DNA from: an uncultured Lachnospiraceae bacterium
GTDB taxonomy: Bacteria > Bacillota > Clostridia > Lachnospirales > Lachnospiraceae
Assembly: GCA_947626985.1 (NCBI GenBank)
Contig: CANQUG010000022.1
Location: forward strand, 1 to 49,062
Direction of reading: 5' to 3'
DNA: 49,062 nt
The position numbers and the translations under genes are program-made. This document shows positions 16,197 through 24,044 of this stretch, one piece after another (position 1 is the stretch's first letter; each line of letters starts with the position of its first letter). The notes under the pieces were generated by a model. The model was given only the letters and a program-made list of their open reading frames with translations. It was not told where the DNA came from and ran no database searches.

Positions 16197-16815
16197 TACC
16201 CACATTCGTCAGGCAGTCCCGGAGGATGCCGGAAAAATTCTGGAAATTTATATTCCGTACATAGAAAAAACCGCAATTACATTTGAGTATGACGTGCCGT
16301 CTCCTGAAGAATTTACGAATCGTATAGAACATACGTTGAAAAAGTACCCTTATATTGTGGCGGAAAGCGGCGATGAAATCCTGGGGTACGCGTACACCGG
16401 AGCGTTCAAGGAAAGAGCCGCTTACGACCGGGCGGTGGAAACTACGATTTACGTCAGAGAAGATAAAAAGAAGCTGGGGCTGGGGCGGATGCTCTACAGC
16501 GCCCTGGAGGAAATTTCCGGAGCCCAGAACGTCACCAACCTGAACGCCTGCATTGCCTATCCGGAGACTGAGGATGAATATCTCACCAGAGACAGTGTGA
16601 AATTCCACACCCATATGGGTTATCAGATGGTGGGGGAGTTTCATAAATGCGGATACAAATTCGGCCGGTGGTACAATATGGTCTGGATGGAGAAAATCAT
16701 CAGGGAGCACCCCGCGCATCCGCCGAAGTTCATTCCTTTTCCGGAATGTGACTGGATCGCCTGTACAGGAAAGGACGCTTGCCATGGCAAAACCGAGCTA
16801 CGAAACCTTATATGA
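16186..16815 (+). CDS. GNAT family N-acetyltransferase (phosphinothricin acetyltransferase-like)
   Basis: A 209-residue acetyltransferase. The fold runs from THIRQAVPEDAGKILEIYIP through AITFEYDVPS to the acetyl-CoA loop KKLGLGRMLY near residue 101 and the late FHTHMGYQMVGEFH near 144, an arrangement seen in the PAT/Bar subgroup, which acetylates amino groups of small compounds. The actual substrate is unknown. The ATG at 16186 lies inside the end of hepT (11-base overlap) with GGAAGGAAG upstream at rather long spacing; a frame from 16075 has no ribosome site. Its 3' end overlaps the AraC gene by 32 bases. Confidence 0.85.
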   Translation: MKNNTHIRQAVPEDAGKILEIYIPYIEKTAITFEYDVPSPEEFTNRIEHTLKKYPYIVAESGDEILGYAYTGAFKERAAYDRAVETTIYVREDKKKLGLGRMLYSALEEISGAQNVTNLNACIAYPETEDEYLTRDSVKFHTHMGYQMVGEFHKCGYKFGRWYNMVWMEKIIREHPAHPPKFIPFPECDWIACTGKDACHGKTELRNLI

Positions 16816-17641
16816 GAGCAGCCAGCTGGGCATCCGGCTCTCTTTTCTTACGACTCCGGGAGGATATAATCCCCTCCACTGGCACAATGAGCTGGAGATT
16901 CTTTATCACCTGAACGGGGAAGCGGATATCACTGTGGAAGGAAAAAAATACTCCCTTCCTAAAAAAAATCTGCTCACAGTGGAATCCTGCCAGGTGCACA
17001 GTACTCATGTGTACGACATGACAGGTATGTACCTGTGCATTCACGTATCCAAAAATCATCTGAAAAATTATCTTCCGGAAATCGAACTGTACCAGATCCG
17101 CTGTTATCCTCAGGAGATTTCAGACGAAGATTTTCCGGCGTACCTGCATATCTGCGAGCTTCTTGCGGAGATCACGAAGCTGTATATGACGGACGCCGCG
17201 GCGTATCGTCTGGAGGCGGAGGGGCTGGTTATTCAGGCGGTTTCCCGTCTGATCCGATACTTTTCCTCTAAAGCGCTGCCTGAAAAATCGGATGTGGACA
17301 CGTTAACTATAGAGCGCATCCGCCGGGTGATCACCTACGTGCGCGAACATTATAAAGAACCCATTTCCCTTCAGGATATATCCGGCCTGCTGGGACTGAG
17401 CCGTGAATATTTCTGTCGTTTTTTCAAGAAAAATATGAAAATCTCTTTCCTGGAGTACCTGAATGATGTACGTCTCTCTCATATTTATGAGGAACTTCAG
17501 GAAACGGATACCCCCATCGGAATTCTTATCGAGGAGAATGGGTTCACTAATCAGAAATTATTTAATCGGTCCTTTAAAAAACTGTACGGCTGCAGACCCT
17601 CCGAGGTGAGGGCGATGAAATGCAGTCAGCAGGATACATAA
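16784..17641 (+). CDS. AraC family transcription regulator with cupin sensor
   Basis: A 285-residue AraC regulator. Residues about 20-85 are a cupin sensor (NPLHWHNELEILYHLNGEAD). The C-terminal 100 residues hold the two helix-turn-helix units (ISLQDISGLLGLSREYFCRF and PIGILIEENGFTNQKLFNRS) and the GCRPSEVR ending. The ATG at 16784 follows AGGAAAGGA. It overlaps the acetyltransferase by 32 bases, so it is probably the last gene of that transcript, which ends in the hairpin at 17729. The ligand is unknown; cupins of this kind usually bind sugars. Confidence 0.88.
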   Translation: MAKPSYETLYESSQLGIRLSFLTTPGGYNPLHWHNELEILYHLNGEADITVEGKKYSLPKKNLLTVESCQVHSTHVYDMTGMYLCIHVSKNHLKNYLPEIELYQIRCYPQEISDEDFPAYLHICELLAEITKLYMTDAAAYRLEAEGLVIQAVSRLIRYFSSKALPEKSDVDTLTIERIRRVITYVREHYKEPISLQDISGLLGLSREYFCRFFKKNMKISFLEYLNDVRLSHIYEELQETDTPIGILIEENGFTNQKLFNRSFKKLYGCRPSEVRAMKCSQQDT

Positions 17642-17728
17642 GCTTTTGGGGGACAGAAGATGAAATTTGCGATGAGGAAAAAATTCGCCTTTGAAGTGCA
17701 GCAGTATTTTCCTGGCGGGTAATGTGAG

Positions 17729-17792
17729 ATATCCCTGTCAAAACGGCATAGCCGTCTTCAGGCTGTGCCGCCGTCTGGCAGGGAATATTTTT
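17729..17792 (+). terminator. Terminator after the AraC gene (shared with the lipoprotein gene)
   Basis: Outer arms ATATCCCTG (17729) and CAGGGAATAT (17779) and a nine-pair inner hairpin GGCATAGCC/GGCTGTGCC, followed by a T-rich run. It lies between two convergent genes and could serve both. Confidence 0.65.
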
Positions 17793-17807
17793 AAATTAAT
17801 TTCTGAA

Positions 17808-18398
17808 TTATCTTCCATCCAGCGCATTGCCTACAGCATTTCCCACGTCATTCACTGCGTCGCCTACGCCTTCGCCCAGATCCTTTACGCCGTTTCCAAG
17901 GGCGCCGGATACAGTATCGTCGTCTTTATTATTTATGCTTTCCGTTTCATTGCCGTCTGCGGAACCGGTATCGCCGGAACGGCTGTTTTTGGAGCTGTCA
18001 TTGCCGGAATCATCACTGTCGGAAATATCACGGTCAGAGGATTTATCAGAAGCATCGTTATCAGAAATTCTATTATCGGAAGTTCCGCTGTCAGAAGTTT
18101 CGGCGTCAGATGCTGCGTTTCCGGGATCCTCATCCTCATTTTTTTCATCGGAAGTGCCCTCATGATCTTTATTTCCCAGAATGTCATTTCCGTTATCATC
18201 GGCGTCCTCAGAAGCGTCGTTATCGATGTTGTCAGCCGCTCCCTGGCCGGTATAACCTGCGCCGTCATTCATATCTCCATGATTCTCTGCCGTGCCGGAT
18301 TCATCCGCGGCATGATTGCTGTCTTCCCCGCAGGCGGTAAACATACAGAGAGTGAGTACAAGTAAAGCTCCTGAAAAAATCATTTTCACTTTTTTCAT
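17808..18398 (-). CDS. Putative lipoprotein with long Ser/Asp/Asn-rich low-complexity region
   Basis: 196 residues, no family I recognise. It starts with a secretion signal (MKKVKMIFSGALLVLTLCMF) and a near-lipobox FTAC at residues 15-18 region, so it is likely anchored outside the membrane. Most of the rest is acidic and disordered, made of Asp, Ser, Asn, Glu and Gly with many SD and SDN steps. The last 25 residues (GNGVKDLGEGVGDAVNDVGN) form a short amphipathic Gly/Val/Asp pattern common in clostridial exported proteins of unknown role. The start at 18398 has GGAG nine bases upstream; the longer frame from 18455 lacks that. Confidence 0.75.
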   Translation of the reverse strand: MKKVKMIFSGALLVLTLCMFTACGEDSNHAADESGTAENHGDMNDGAGYTGQGAADNIDNDASEDADDNGNDILGNKDHEGTSDEKNEDEDPGNAASDAETSDSGTSDNRISDNDASDKSSDRDISDSDDSGNDSSKNSRSGDTGSADGNETESINNKDDDTVSGALGNGVKDLGEGVGDAVNDVGNAVGNALDGR

Positions 18399-18757
18399 TA
18401 TCAGAATCTCCTTTTCCAAATTTTTAGCTTGTACTCCTAATATGCTCTGTTTCACTGAAGCTATACTTCCAAAAAATGTAAAAAAGATAATTCATATTTA
18501 AAAATTATCGGGGTTTTTGTTTTAAAGAATGGACTTTGTTATTATTGATATTGCCTTTTCAAAAATATTGCGTTTTTCATCATTATATGTTATGCTCATT
18601 TCAACAACTTAGAGAACAAACGAATTTCTTCTGACATGAAAATCAGTTATAAATATTATTGGCTTGTCGAATGGAAAATCGTTCAGATTAATTTTTGTTT
18701 ATAGTTATCTAAAATGGCAATAATAAAAACAGTTTCAAATAGAATGAGGTGAACACT
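18399..18757. other. Gene-free A+T-rich divergent region
   Basis: 359 bases between the divergent lipoprotein and ATPase genes. Strongly A+T-rich; it must hold both promoters, but no hexamer pair stands out well enough to place them. No repeat or RNA gene seen. Confidence 0.45.
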
Positions 18758-19822
18758 GTGAAAATTCAAGCATTGATGCTGAAAAATTTTATGCTGTTTG
18801 AAGATGCCCGGTTTGACTGGTCGGATAATATTAATATCATCTGCGGAGAAAACAGCACAGGAAAAACCACTCTTTTAAAGGTTATGTATTCTTTGCTGAA
18901 ACCGATTAGTAAAGGAAGCCCCGAAATGGCTACAAAAGAAATGGCAGAAAGAAGTTTTGTTGAAAAACTTCAGGGAGTCTTTCGTCCGGATGAGATGAAA
19001 ATCGGTCGTTTGGTAAGCAGAGTACAGGGAAGTAATCGAGCGGAATTTTGCGCGATATTGGATAAAAAACAGAAAATATCAATGGGATTTGGGAGCCGTC
19101 AGGAAAATCATGCAGATATCAAGCTTGATCTTTCAGAAAATGGACAGTCCTTTGATGCAATTTATATTCCTACAAAGGAAATGATTTCAACAACGCAGTA
19201 TTTCAACAGCCTCTATGAGCAATATCATATTGATTTTGAAGAAATGTACTATGATTTAAATAAACTTTTGGAGCGTCCCCTGTCAAAAGGGCCGAATACA
19301 AGCGAGCAAAACGAAGTGCTTCACAGTTTTGAAAAAATCATGAAAGGACAGATTATCCAAAAAGATAAAAAGTTCTATCTGAAAATGAAAGGAAAAGGAG
19401 AATTTGAGATGGGGCTGGTATCTGATGGCTATCGGAAATTATCCATGATAATCTATATGATTTTATCCGGAAGCCTTAATAAAGATACCATTCTATTTTG
19501 GGATGAACCGGAAACCAATATGAATCCTAAAATGATTCAGCCAATTGTGAAGGCTCTTACCGTACTTGCCAGGATGGGGGTACAAATCTTTGTGACTACA
19601 CATGATTATTTTGTTCAGCAGGAATTTAATATGTTGTCAGTATATCCGGAATTAAATATCAATAACCTGGATCTTCGCTTTATTTCTTTATATTTTGATG
19701 ATGATTCAGACAGACTGACCTATGAAATGAAAAACAGTTCCTCGGATTTGGCACATAACGCAATTATGCATGAATTTGACGCAATGTATGACAGAGAGCA
19801 GGGATTTATTTATGATATATGA
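18758..19822 (+). CDS. AAA-type ATPase (ABC/OLD-like head domain), first gene of a putative defence pair
   Basis: A 354-residue ATPase like those of OLD-type anti-phage systems. It begins VKIQALMLKNFMLFEDARFD, the usual start of RecF/OLD-like heads. Walker A is CGENSTGKTTLL near residue 32, the signature-like segment is LVSDGYRKLSM near 223, Walker B is TILFWDEPETNM near 246, and the switch His is in VTTHDYF near 284. No long coiled coil, so it is not an SMC protein. The start is GTG at 18758 with GAGGTG seven bases upstream; the alternative GTG at 18749 lies inside that site. It overlaps the next gene by 11 bases. The pair's low G+C contrasts with dapB next door. Confidence 0.85.
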   Translation: MKIQALMLKNFMLFEDARFDWSDNINIICGENSTGKTTLLKVMYSLLKPISKGSPEMATKEMAERSFVEKLQGVFRPDEMKIGRLVSRVQGSNRAEFCAILDKKQKISMGFGSRQENHADIKLDLSENGQSFDAIYIPTKEMISTTQYFNSLYEQYHIDFEEMYYDLNKLLERPLSKGPNTSEQNEVLHSFEKIMKGQIIQKDKKFYLKMKGKGEFEMGLVSDGYRKLSMIIYMILSGSLNKDTILFWDEPETNMNPKMIQPIVKALTVLARMGVQIFVTTHDYFVQQEFNMLSVYPELNINNLDLRFISLYFDDDSDRLTYEMKNSSSDLAHNAIMHEFDAMYDREQGFIYDI

Positions 19823-20408
19823 AGAAAGTGATATGAAATTTGATTTCCCCGATGATAACACGACGATAAAATTTGATGATAATGTGGAATTTTACAGAAA
19901 GCTGTTTAATGCATTGCCCGGATCTAAGGCTGTAGATTTTATTACATTGGATAAAGAGTTTGCCGCATTTATTGAGATCAAAAACTGTATGGGTAATGAA
20001 GGAAATAACAGATGGAGAATTTTCCCTGACAATCAGAAAAAGGAAACATCACATACCGCCACGGATTTGGAAGGAAGAGACAGCCTGGATATTGAGATCT
20101 CAGAAAAAACAGCTATGACGCTGGCCGCATTAACCGGAATCGTATCGTTTGGAGAATCCAGACCGTCCCTTCGGGAACTGAGAAATATCGCAGATAATGT
20201 GATTTTGAGATATTTAAAAGATGGGAAGAAAAAGAAATATGTAATTCTGCTTTTGGAAGGCGACTTCGGCTCTCATACACGATCAAAGAAAATGATTATG
20301 TCAAATTTACAGAGGAGCATAAAACAAAAACTAAAATGGCTGAACTGTCAGGTTTCCGTAGTGGATTCAGATACATATCCTTCAAAAATATTTAGGATTG
20401 TCAGCTGA
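19812..20408 (+). CDS. Hypothetical protein, putative PD-(D/E)XK-like nuclease partner of the ATPase
   Basis: 198 residues, family not recognised. The stretch KAVDFITLDKEFAAFIEIKN near residues 35-54 fits the PD-(D/E)XK core: an Asp, then about 15 residues later Glu-X-Lys on a hydrophobic strand. The C-terminal half has a second strand-like block, KYVILLLEGDFGSHTRSK. These are pattern matches only. The gene begins 11 bases inside the ATPase gene with AGGGA upstream, so it is translationally coupled to it, the arrangement of two-gene effector systems such as Septu or PARIS, although the partner here is neither HNH nor TOPRIM by eye. A clean terminator follows. Confidence 0.65.
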   Translation: MIYEESDMKFDFPDDNTTIKFDDNVEFYRKLFNALPGSKAVDFITLDKEFAAFIEIKNCMGNEGNNRWRIFPDNQKKETSHTATDLEGRDSLDIEISEKTAMTLAALTGIVSFGESRPSLRELRNIADNVILRYLKDGKKKKYVILLLEGDFGSHTRSKKMIMSNLQRSIKQKLKWLNCQVSVVDSDTYPSKIFRIVS

Positions 20409-20450
20409 ATATTGTGGAAAATGCTATTCCCCTTTAGCTGGTATAGTAAA

Positions 20451-20492
20451 AGGAAGATGCCGGACTTCGAAAGTCGGACACCTTCCTTTTTT
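20451..20492 (+). terminator. Intrinsic terminator after the ATPase/nuclease pair
   Basis: Arms 20451-20467 and 20471-20487 pair along 17 positions with a few mismatches around a three-base loop, followed by TTTTTT. Confidence 0.9.
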
Positions 20493-20618
20493 ATTGATAT
20501 CATGTTTTATTGTTATCGTTTTTATATTATTGCTTTTGGTTATTCACGCTTTTTATTATTATCGTTTTTGGCTCTTTTCGTCTGCGCTGCAGATTCCTGC
20601 GCATCCGGTCCCGGAAGC

Positions 20619-21377
20619 TTATCCGTTGATCACGTCGCTCATATCGTAAAGTCCCGCGGGCTTCCCGGCCAGGTACTTCGCCGCTTCCACGGCGCCTTTG
20701 CCGAAAACGGCTTTGGAATGGGCGGTGTGTTTAAACTCGATGACTTCGTCCGGGCCGGCGAAGATTACTTCGTGTTCGCCCACGATGGTGCCGCCTCTGA
20801 CTGCGGAAATGCCGATCTCCTTATCCGGGCGTTTTTCTCTTCTCTGGCTGCGGTCATAGACATACTCATATGTGCTGCCCATGGCTTCATTCAGGCTGTC
20901 CGCCAGAGCCAGAGCCGTGCCGCTGGGCGCATCCACTTTCAGGCGGTGATGGCGCTCCACGATCTCCATGTCAAAGCCTGCTGTGGCCAGTACTTTGGCC
21001 GCATCCTGGACCAGCTTCAAAAGAGTATTGATTCCCAGGGACATATTCGCCGAGCGGAGCACCGCTACCTTTTTCGAGGTCTCCTTCAGATGGGCAAGCT
21101 GCTCCTCCGTGAGACCGGTGGTACAGACGATCACCGGAATCTGCCGCTCGGCACTGTAGTCCAGAAGCGCGTCCACTGCTTTTGCGGTGGAAAAATCGAT
21201 GATCACGTCGGCTTCCACCGAACATGCCTTCATATTGGTAAACACCGGATAGGAGTACAGTCCCTTATCTGCGATATCAAATCCTGCCACGATCTCCGCT
21301 GCCGGATCCTGCTCCACAAGTCCGGAAATCACCTGTCCCATATGGCCATTGCAGCCGTGCATGATTATTTTTACCAT
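20619..21377 (-). CDS. dapB: 4-hydroxy-tetrahydrodipicolinate reductase
   Basis: A 252-residue enzyme that reduces the DapA product with NAD(P)H on the way to meso-diaminopimelate and lysine. It has the N-terminal nucleotide loop MHGCNGHMGQVISGLV (residues 6-21), the VIDFSTAKAVDALL segment near 58, the catalytic VERHHRLKVDAPSGTAL motif near 154 and the ending RTAHSKAVFGKGAVEAAKYL-like block (here KHTAHSKAVF). It lies 72 bp downstream of dapA on the same strand. Diaminopimelate also feeds the cell wall and dipicolinate of spores. Confidence 0.96.
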   Translation of the reverse strand: MVKIIMHGCNGHMGQVISGLVEQDPAAEIVAGFDIADKGLYSYPVFTNMKACSVEADVIIDFSTAKAVDALLDYSAERQIPVIVCTTGLTEEQLAHLKETSKKVAVLRSANMSLGINTLLKLVQDAAKVLATAGFDMEIVERHHRLKVDAPSGTALALADSLNEAMGSTYEYVYDRSQRREKRPDKEIGISAVRGGTIVGEHEVIFAGPDEVIEFKHTAHSKAVFGKGAVEAAKYLAGKPAGLYDMSDVING

Positions 21378-21449
21378 GGTTATTTATCCTCCTGTATTCT
21401 GACCGGATGTCCTTCGCTGTCCGGGGGAACTATTCCGGCCTCCCATATC

Positions 21450-22343
21450 TTATGCCAGCTGGATGCCGAAATCCACCATGGCCTTCTTCAGGATCTCCTT
21501 ATTGGCGTCCTCCATCTCGGAGAGAGGCATACGAAGAGGTCCTACCTCCATGCCCATAAGGTTCATGGCCGCCTTCACCGGAATGGGGTTCACTTCGCAG
21601 AACAGAGCGTTGATCAGCGGAATAGCCGCCAGCTGAATCTTCGCCGCGCCTTCCAGATCACCCTCCAGGAACTTCATGACCATGTCGTGGGTCTGTCTGG
21701 GAGCCACATTGGACAGTACGGAGATTACTCCGATGCCGCCCAGAGAAAGGATGGGCAGCGTCTGGTCGTCATTGCCGGAATACAGCTCCAGATTTCCGTC
21801 GGCCAGATACATGGTCCTGGCGATCTGGGAGAGATCCCCGCTGGCTGCCTTGAGTCCTACAATATTTTTTACATTTTTCGCCAGGGTCGCCGCCGTAGCA
21901 GGCTGGATATTGCATCCGGTACGGCTGGGCACATTATACATGATGAGCGGAGTATCGGGAACCGATTCCGCGATGGCCGTATAATGGGCGATCAGGCCCT
22001 TCTGGGTCGCCTTATTATAATAGGGAGTAACCACCAGCACCGCGTCCGCGCCGTAGGAAACTGCTTCCGTGGACAGCATGATCGCCGTTTCCGTGCAGTT
22101 GGAACCGGTACCTGCGATCACCGGCACGCGCTTCGCCGTTTTATCAATGGCATACTTAATGGTTTTCAGATGCTCTCCATGAGTCAGAGTGGAAGATTCT
22201 CCGGTGGTTCCGCAGATGATAATGGCGTCCGTGCCGTTATCGATCTGAAAATCAATGATCTCTCCCAATTTGTCATAATTCACTTTTCCATCATCATACA
22301 TCGGGGTAACAATCGCTACTCCTGCTCCTTTAAAAACTGCCAT
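21450..22343 (-). CDS. dapA: 4-hydroxy-tetrahydrodipicolinate synthase
   Basis: A 297-residue class I aldolase that condenses pyruvate with aspartate semialdehyde. Motifs: the CGTTGESSTL segment near residue 43, YYNKATQKGLIAHY near 109 (catalytic Tyr region), IMYNVPSRTGCNI near 134 and the Schiff-base lysine in IVGLKAASGD near 164. First gene of dapA-dapB. GAGGAGG-type site lies 7-9 bases before the ATG. A possible -10 TATACT lies about 110 bases upstream, but no lysine riboswitch is evident in the 206 bases before the gene. Confidence 0.96.
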   Translation of the reverse strand: MAVFKGAGVAIVTPMYDDGKVNYDKLGEIIDFQIDNGTDAIIICGTTGESSTLTHGEHLKTIKYAIDKTAKRVPVIAGTGSNCTETAIMLSTEAVSYGADAVLVVTPYYNKATQKGLIAHYTAIAESVPDTPLIMYNVPSRTGCNIQPATAATLAKNVKNIVGLKAASGDLSQIARTMYLADGNLELYSGNDDQTLPILSLGGIGVISVLSNVAPRQTHDMVMKFLEGDLEGAAKIQLAAIPLINALFCEVNPIPVKAAMNLMGMEVGPLRMPLSEMEDANKEILKKAMVDFGIQLA

Positions 22344-22549
22344 TGGCTTTCCTCCTCATTCTTCTGTTTATTGCAGGCCGGCGGCTCCGGGCTGCCGGTC
22401 AGACCTGCCGGATGAAAACAGTCTCCTGTTTTTCTTCCGCAGGCTTTGCTATTAGTATATTCATCGTCCACAGGACTGCTCAGGAGCTGCGGCAGAATTA
22501 TCTGCGGCAGTATCCGCCTTTTGCAGGACTGGGGAGTATCTGGTTCCCG

Positions 22550-23068
22550 TCAGTTTTCTTCACAGCATTCCTGCCAGTCCGGTTCTTCCGTAACCAGCGT
22601 GGTCACGCTGTCCACATATTCCCGCAGCTGATCCGGCAGGCTCCGGCCGGTCAGAATAATATGCATACTTTCGCCTTTTTGCTTCAGGATATCCGCAATA
22701 GCCTCCGGAGTGGTGATCCCGCAGTCCAGAACCCCCAGGATCTCATCCAGCAGCAGCCAGTCGCATTCATGGGTAGCCACCACTTTCCGGGCAAAATTCA
22801 GGCCGTTCACAATATTCCGCTTCTCATCATCCTTCTCCTGATCGGTAAGCTCTTCGTAACACACGTCCCGCTTTTCGAACCGGAAGATCTTGATATCCAG
22901 GTTGTCCAGCTTTTCCAGGAAGTCCAGGCTTTTATGCTCTTTCCCCTTGAGAAACTGAATAATGATGACGCTTTTTCCCCGGGCAGAGGCGCTGAGACTC
23001 TGACCGATGGCCAGAGCGGTTTTTCCCCGTCCGCTGCCGCAGTATACCTCCGTTAATTCCTTTTTCAT
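22550..23068 (-). CDS. cobO: Cob(I)yrinic acid a,c-diamide adenosyltransferase (CobO/BtuR-like)
   Basis: A 172-residue P-loop enzyme that adenosylates the cobalt of corrinoids. It opens with VYCGSGRGKTALAIGQSLSA (the CobO-type P-loop) and carries KSVIIIQFLKGK near residue 33, LLLDEILGVLDCG near 108 and ILTGRSLPDQLREYVD near 140, all family hallmarks. Length equals the clostridial version. AAGGAGT-like site upstream. It stands between dapA and the SSB-like gene; no other cobalamin genes are in the window, so the host may salvage corrinoids. Confidence 0.88.
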   Translation of the reverse strand: MKKELTEVYCGSGRGKTALAIGQSLSASARGKSVIIIQFLKGKEHKSLDFLEKLDNLDIKIFRFEKRDVCYEELTDQEKDDEKRNIVNGLNFARKVVATHECDWLLLDEILGVLDCGITTPEAIADILKQKGESMHIILTGRSLPDQLREYVDSVTTLVTEEPDWQECCEEN

Positions 23069-23242
23069 ACTGGATTCCTCTTAACGTTCATGAAATAAGC
23101 CATACATCAGCTTTCAGAATAACTGTCGTTCAGTCCGCGGCCGGCAGCGGGACACATCTCGGGTTTTGATCGGCCTCTGAACTGCAACTGCAATATAACA
23201 TGCTTATCTTACCTCAGTTTTCTGAGAATTGCAAGAAAAAGC

Positions 23243-23869
23243 TTATTCAATATATTCCAGTTTGCTCACGGAAACCTCGTAGGCGGTACGTTTTTCCGTT
23301 TCGTTGTCTCCTGTTTTTTTCATGTATTCCCGGCTCTGGATGCGGCCCCAGATGAGAACATGTCCTCCTACGGCGAAGGCGGAGGCATAGCGGGCGTTCC
23401 GTCCCCAGCAAATGCACGGTATGTAGTCGGACTTTCCGTAAGGGCGGTTCACTGCCAGAAGCAGGTCCGCGATCTCCCTCCCCAGGGGCGTTTTCCGGTA
23501 CACCGGCGGCTTGCAGATGTAACCGTCCAGAAAGATCTGATTCACCGGAACGGATTCATCTTCCTCCTCCACAAATTTCAGTTCCCTGGCAAACACGGAA
23601 AGCACCAGACGGTTATGCTTTTCCTCATGGCGGTTGTAAGAGCGGAACTGCCCGTGGATTTCGATATACTCGCCTACGTAATCCTGAGAAACATCCACCA
23701 GCCGCTCCGACACCATCACCGGGATCCTGTCCTCGGATTCGCTCAGTCTCTTCACCAGAAGCTCCATGGTGTAGAAGCCTTCCCCGTATACCTGATGGCT
23801 GAAGGTGAAGCCGGTGTCGATTTTTCCCATAATAGATACCTGATTGTTTTCAATGATCTTATCTGCCAT
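23243..23869 (-). CDS. Single-stranded DNA-binding protein-like, tandem OB folds
   Basis: A 208-residue protein that looks like two SSB-type OB folds in a row. Fold one (about 10-95) includes VSIMGKIDTGFTFSHQVYGE and GEYIEIHGQFRSYN; fold two (about 108-208) includes IFLDGYICKPPVYRKTPLGR, IPCICWGRNARYASAFAVGG and VLIWGRIQSREYMKK, much like the core of PriB/SSB. It lacks the acidic C-terminal tip (DDDIPF-like) of replicative SSB, so it is probably a secondary ssDNA-binding protein. AGGAGAACG precedes the start. It is divergent from typA. Confidence 0.8.
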   Translation of the reverse strand: MADKIIENNQVSIMGKIDTGFTFSHQVYGEGFYTMELLVKRLSESEDRIPVMVSERLVDVSQDYVGEYIEIHGQFRSYNRHEEKHNRLVLSVFARELKFVEEEDESVPVNQIFLDGYICKPPVYRKTPLGREIADLLLAVNRPYGKSDYIPCICWGRNARYASAFAVGGHVLIWGRIQSREYMKKTGDNETEKRTAYEVSVSKLEYIE

Positions 23870-23967
23870 AATTACGTTCTCCTTCCTCTTTGGGTATTTT
23901 GTCTGTATATACCTATGAAGGAAAAGAGAAGTTTAGAACCAAAAAATAAAAAACTTTTTTCAGTACC

Positions 23968-23995
23968 TTGTAATCTGCCCAAAATGTGGTAAACT
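23968..23995 (+). promoter_or_regulatory. Candidate sigma-A promoter of typA
   Basis: TTGTAA (23968-23973), a 16-base spacer and TAAACT (23990-23995), about 50 bases before the start codon. Confidence 0.45.
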
Positions 23996-24044
23996 GAATT
24001 CTCGGACAAGAAAAGAGAAGATTAGAGAAAGGATTTGGATTTCC

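Noticed and set aside
17691-18365. Hydrophobic open frame resembling a membrane protein, antisense to the lipoprotein gene
   Set aside because: Ile/Val/Ser codons arise from reverse complement of Asp/Asn/Ser codons. The minus strand has the signal peptide, ribosome site and proper start.
20412-22415. A 667-codon open frame antisense to dapA and dapB
   Set aside because: Runs through two well-supported genes and the gap between them; no start signal and His/Gly/Arg-rich composition typical of shadow frames.
22344-22549. Lysine riboswitch upstream of dapA
   Set aside because: The 206 bases before dapA contain short GC-rich inverted repeats but not the five-helix layout or core of the lysine class.
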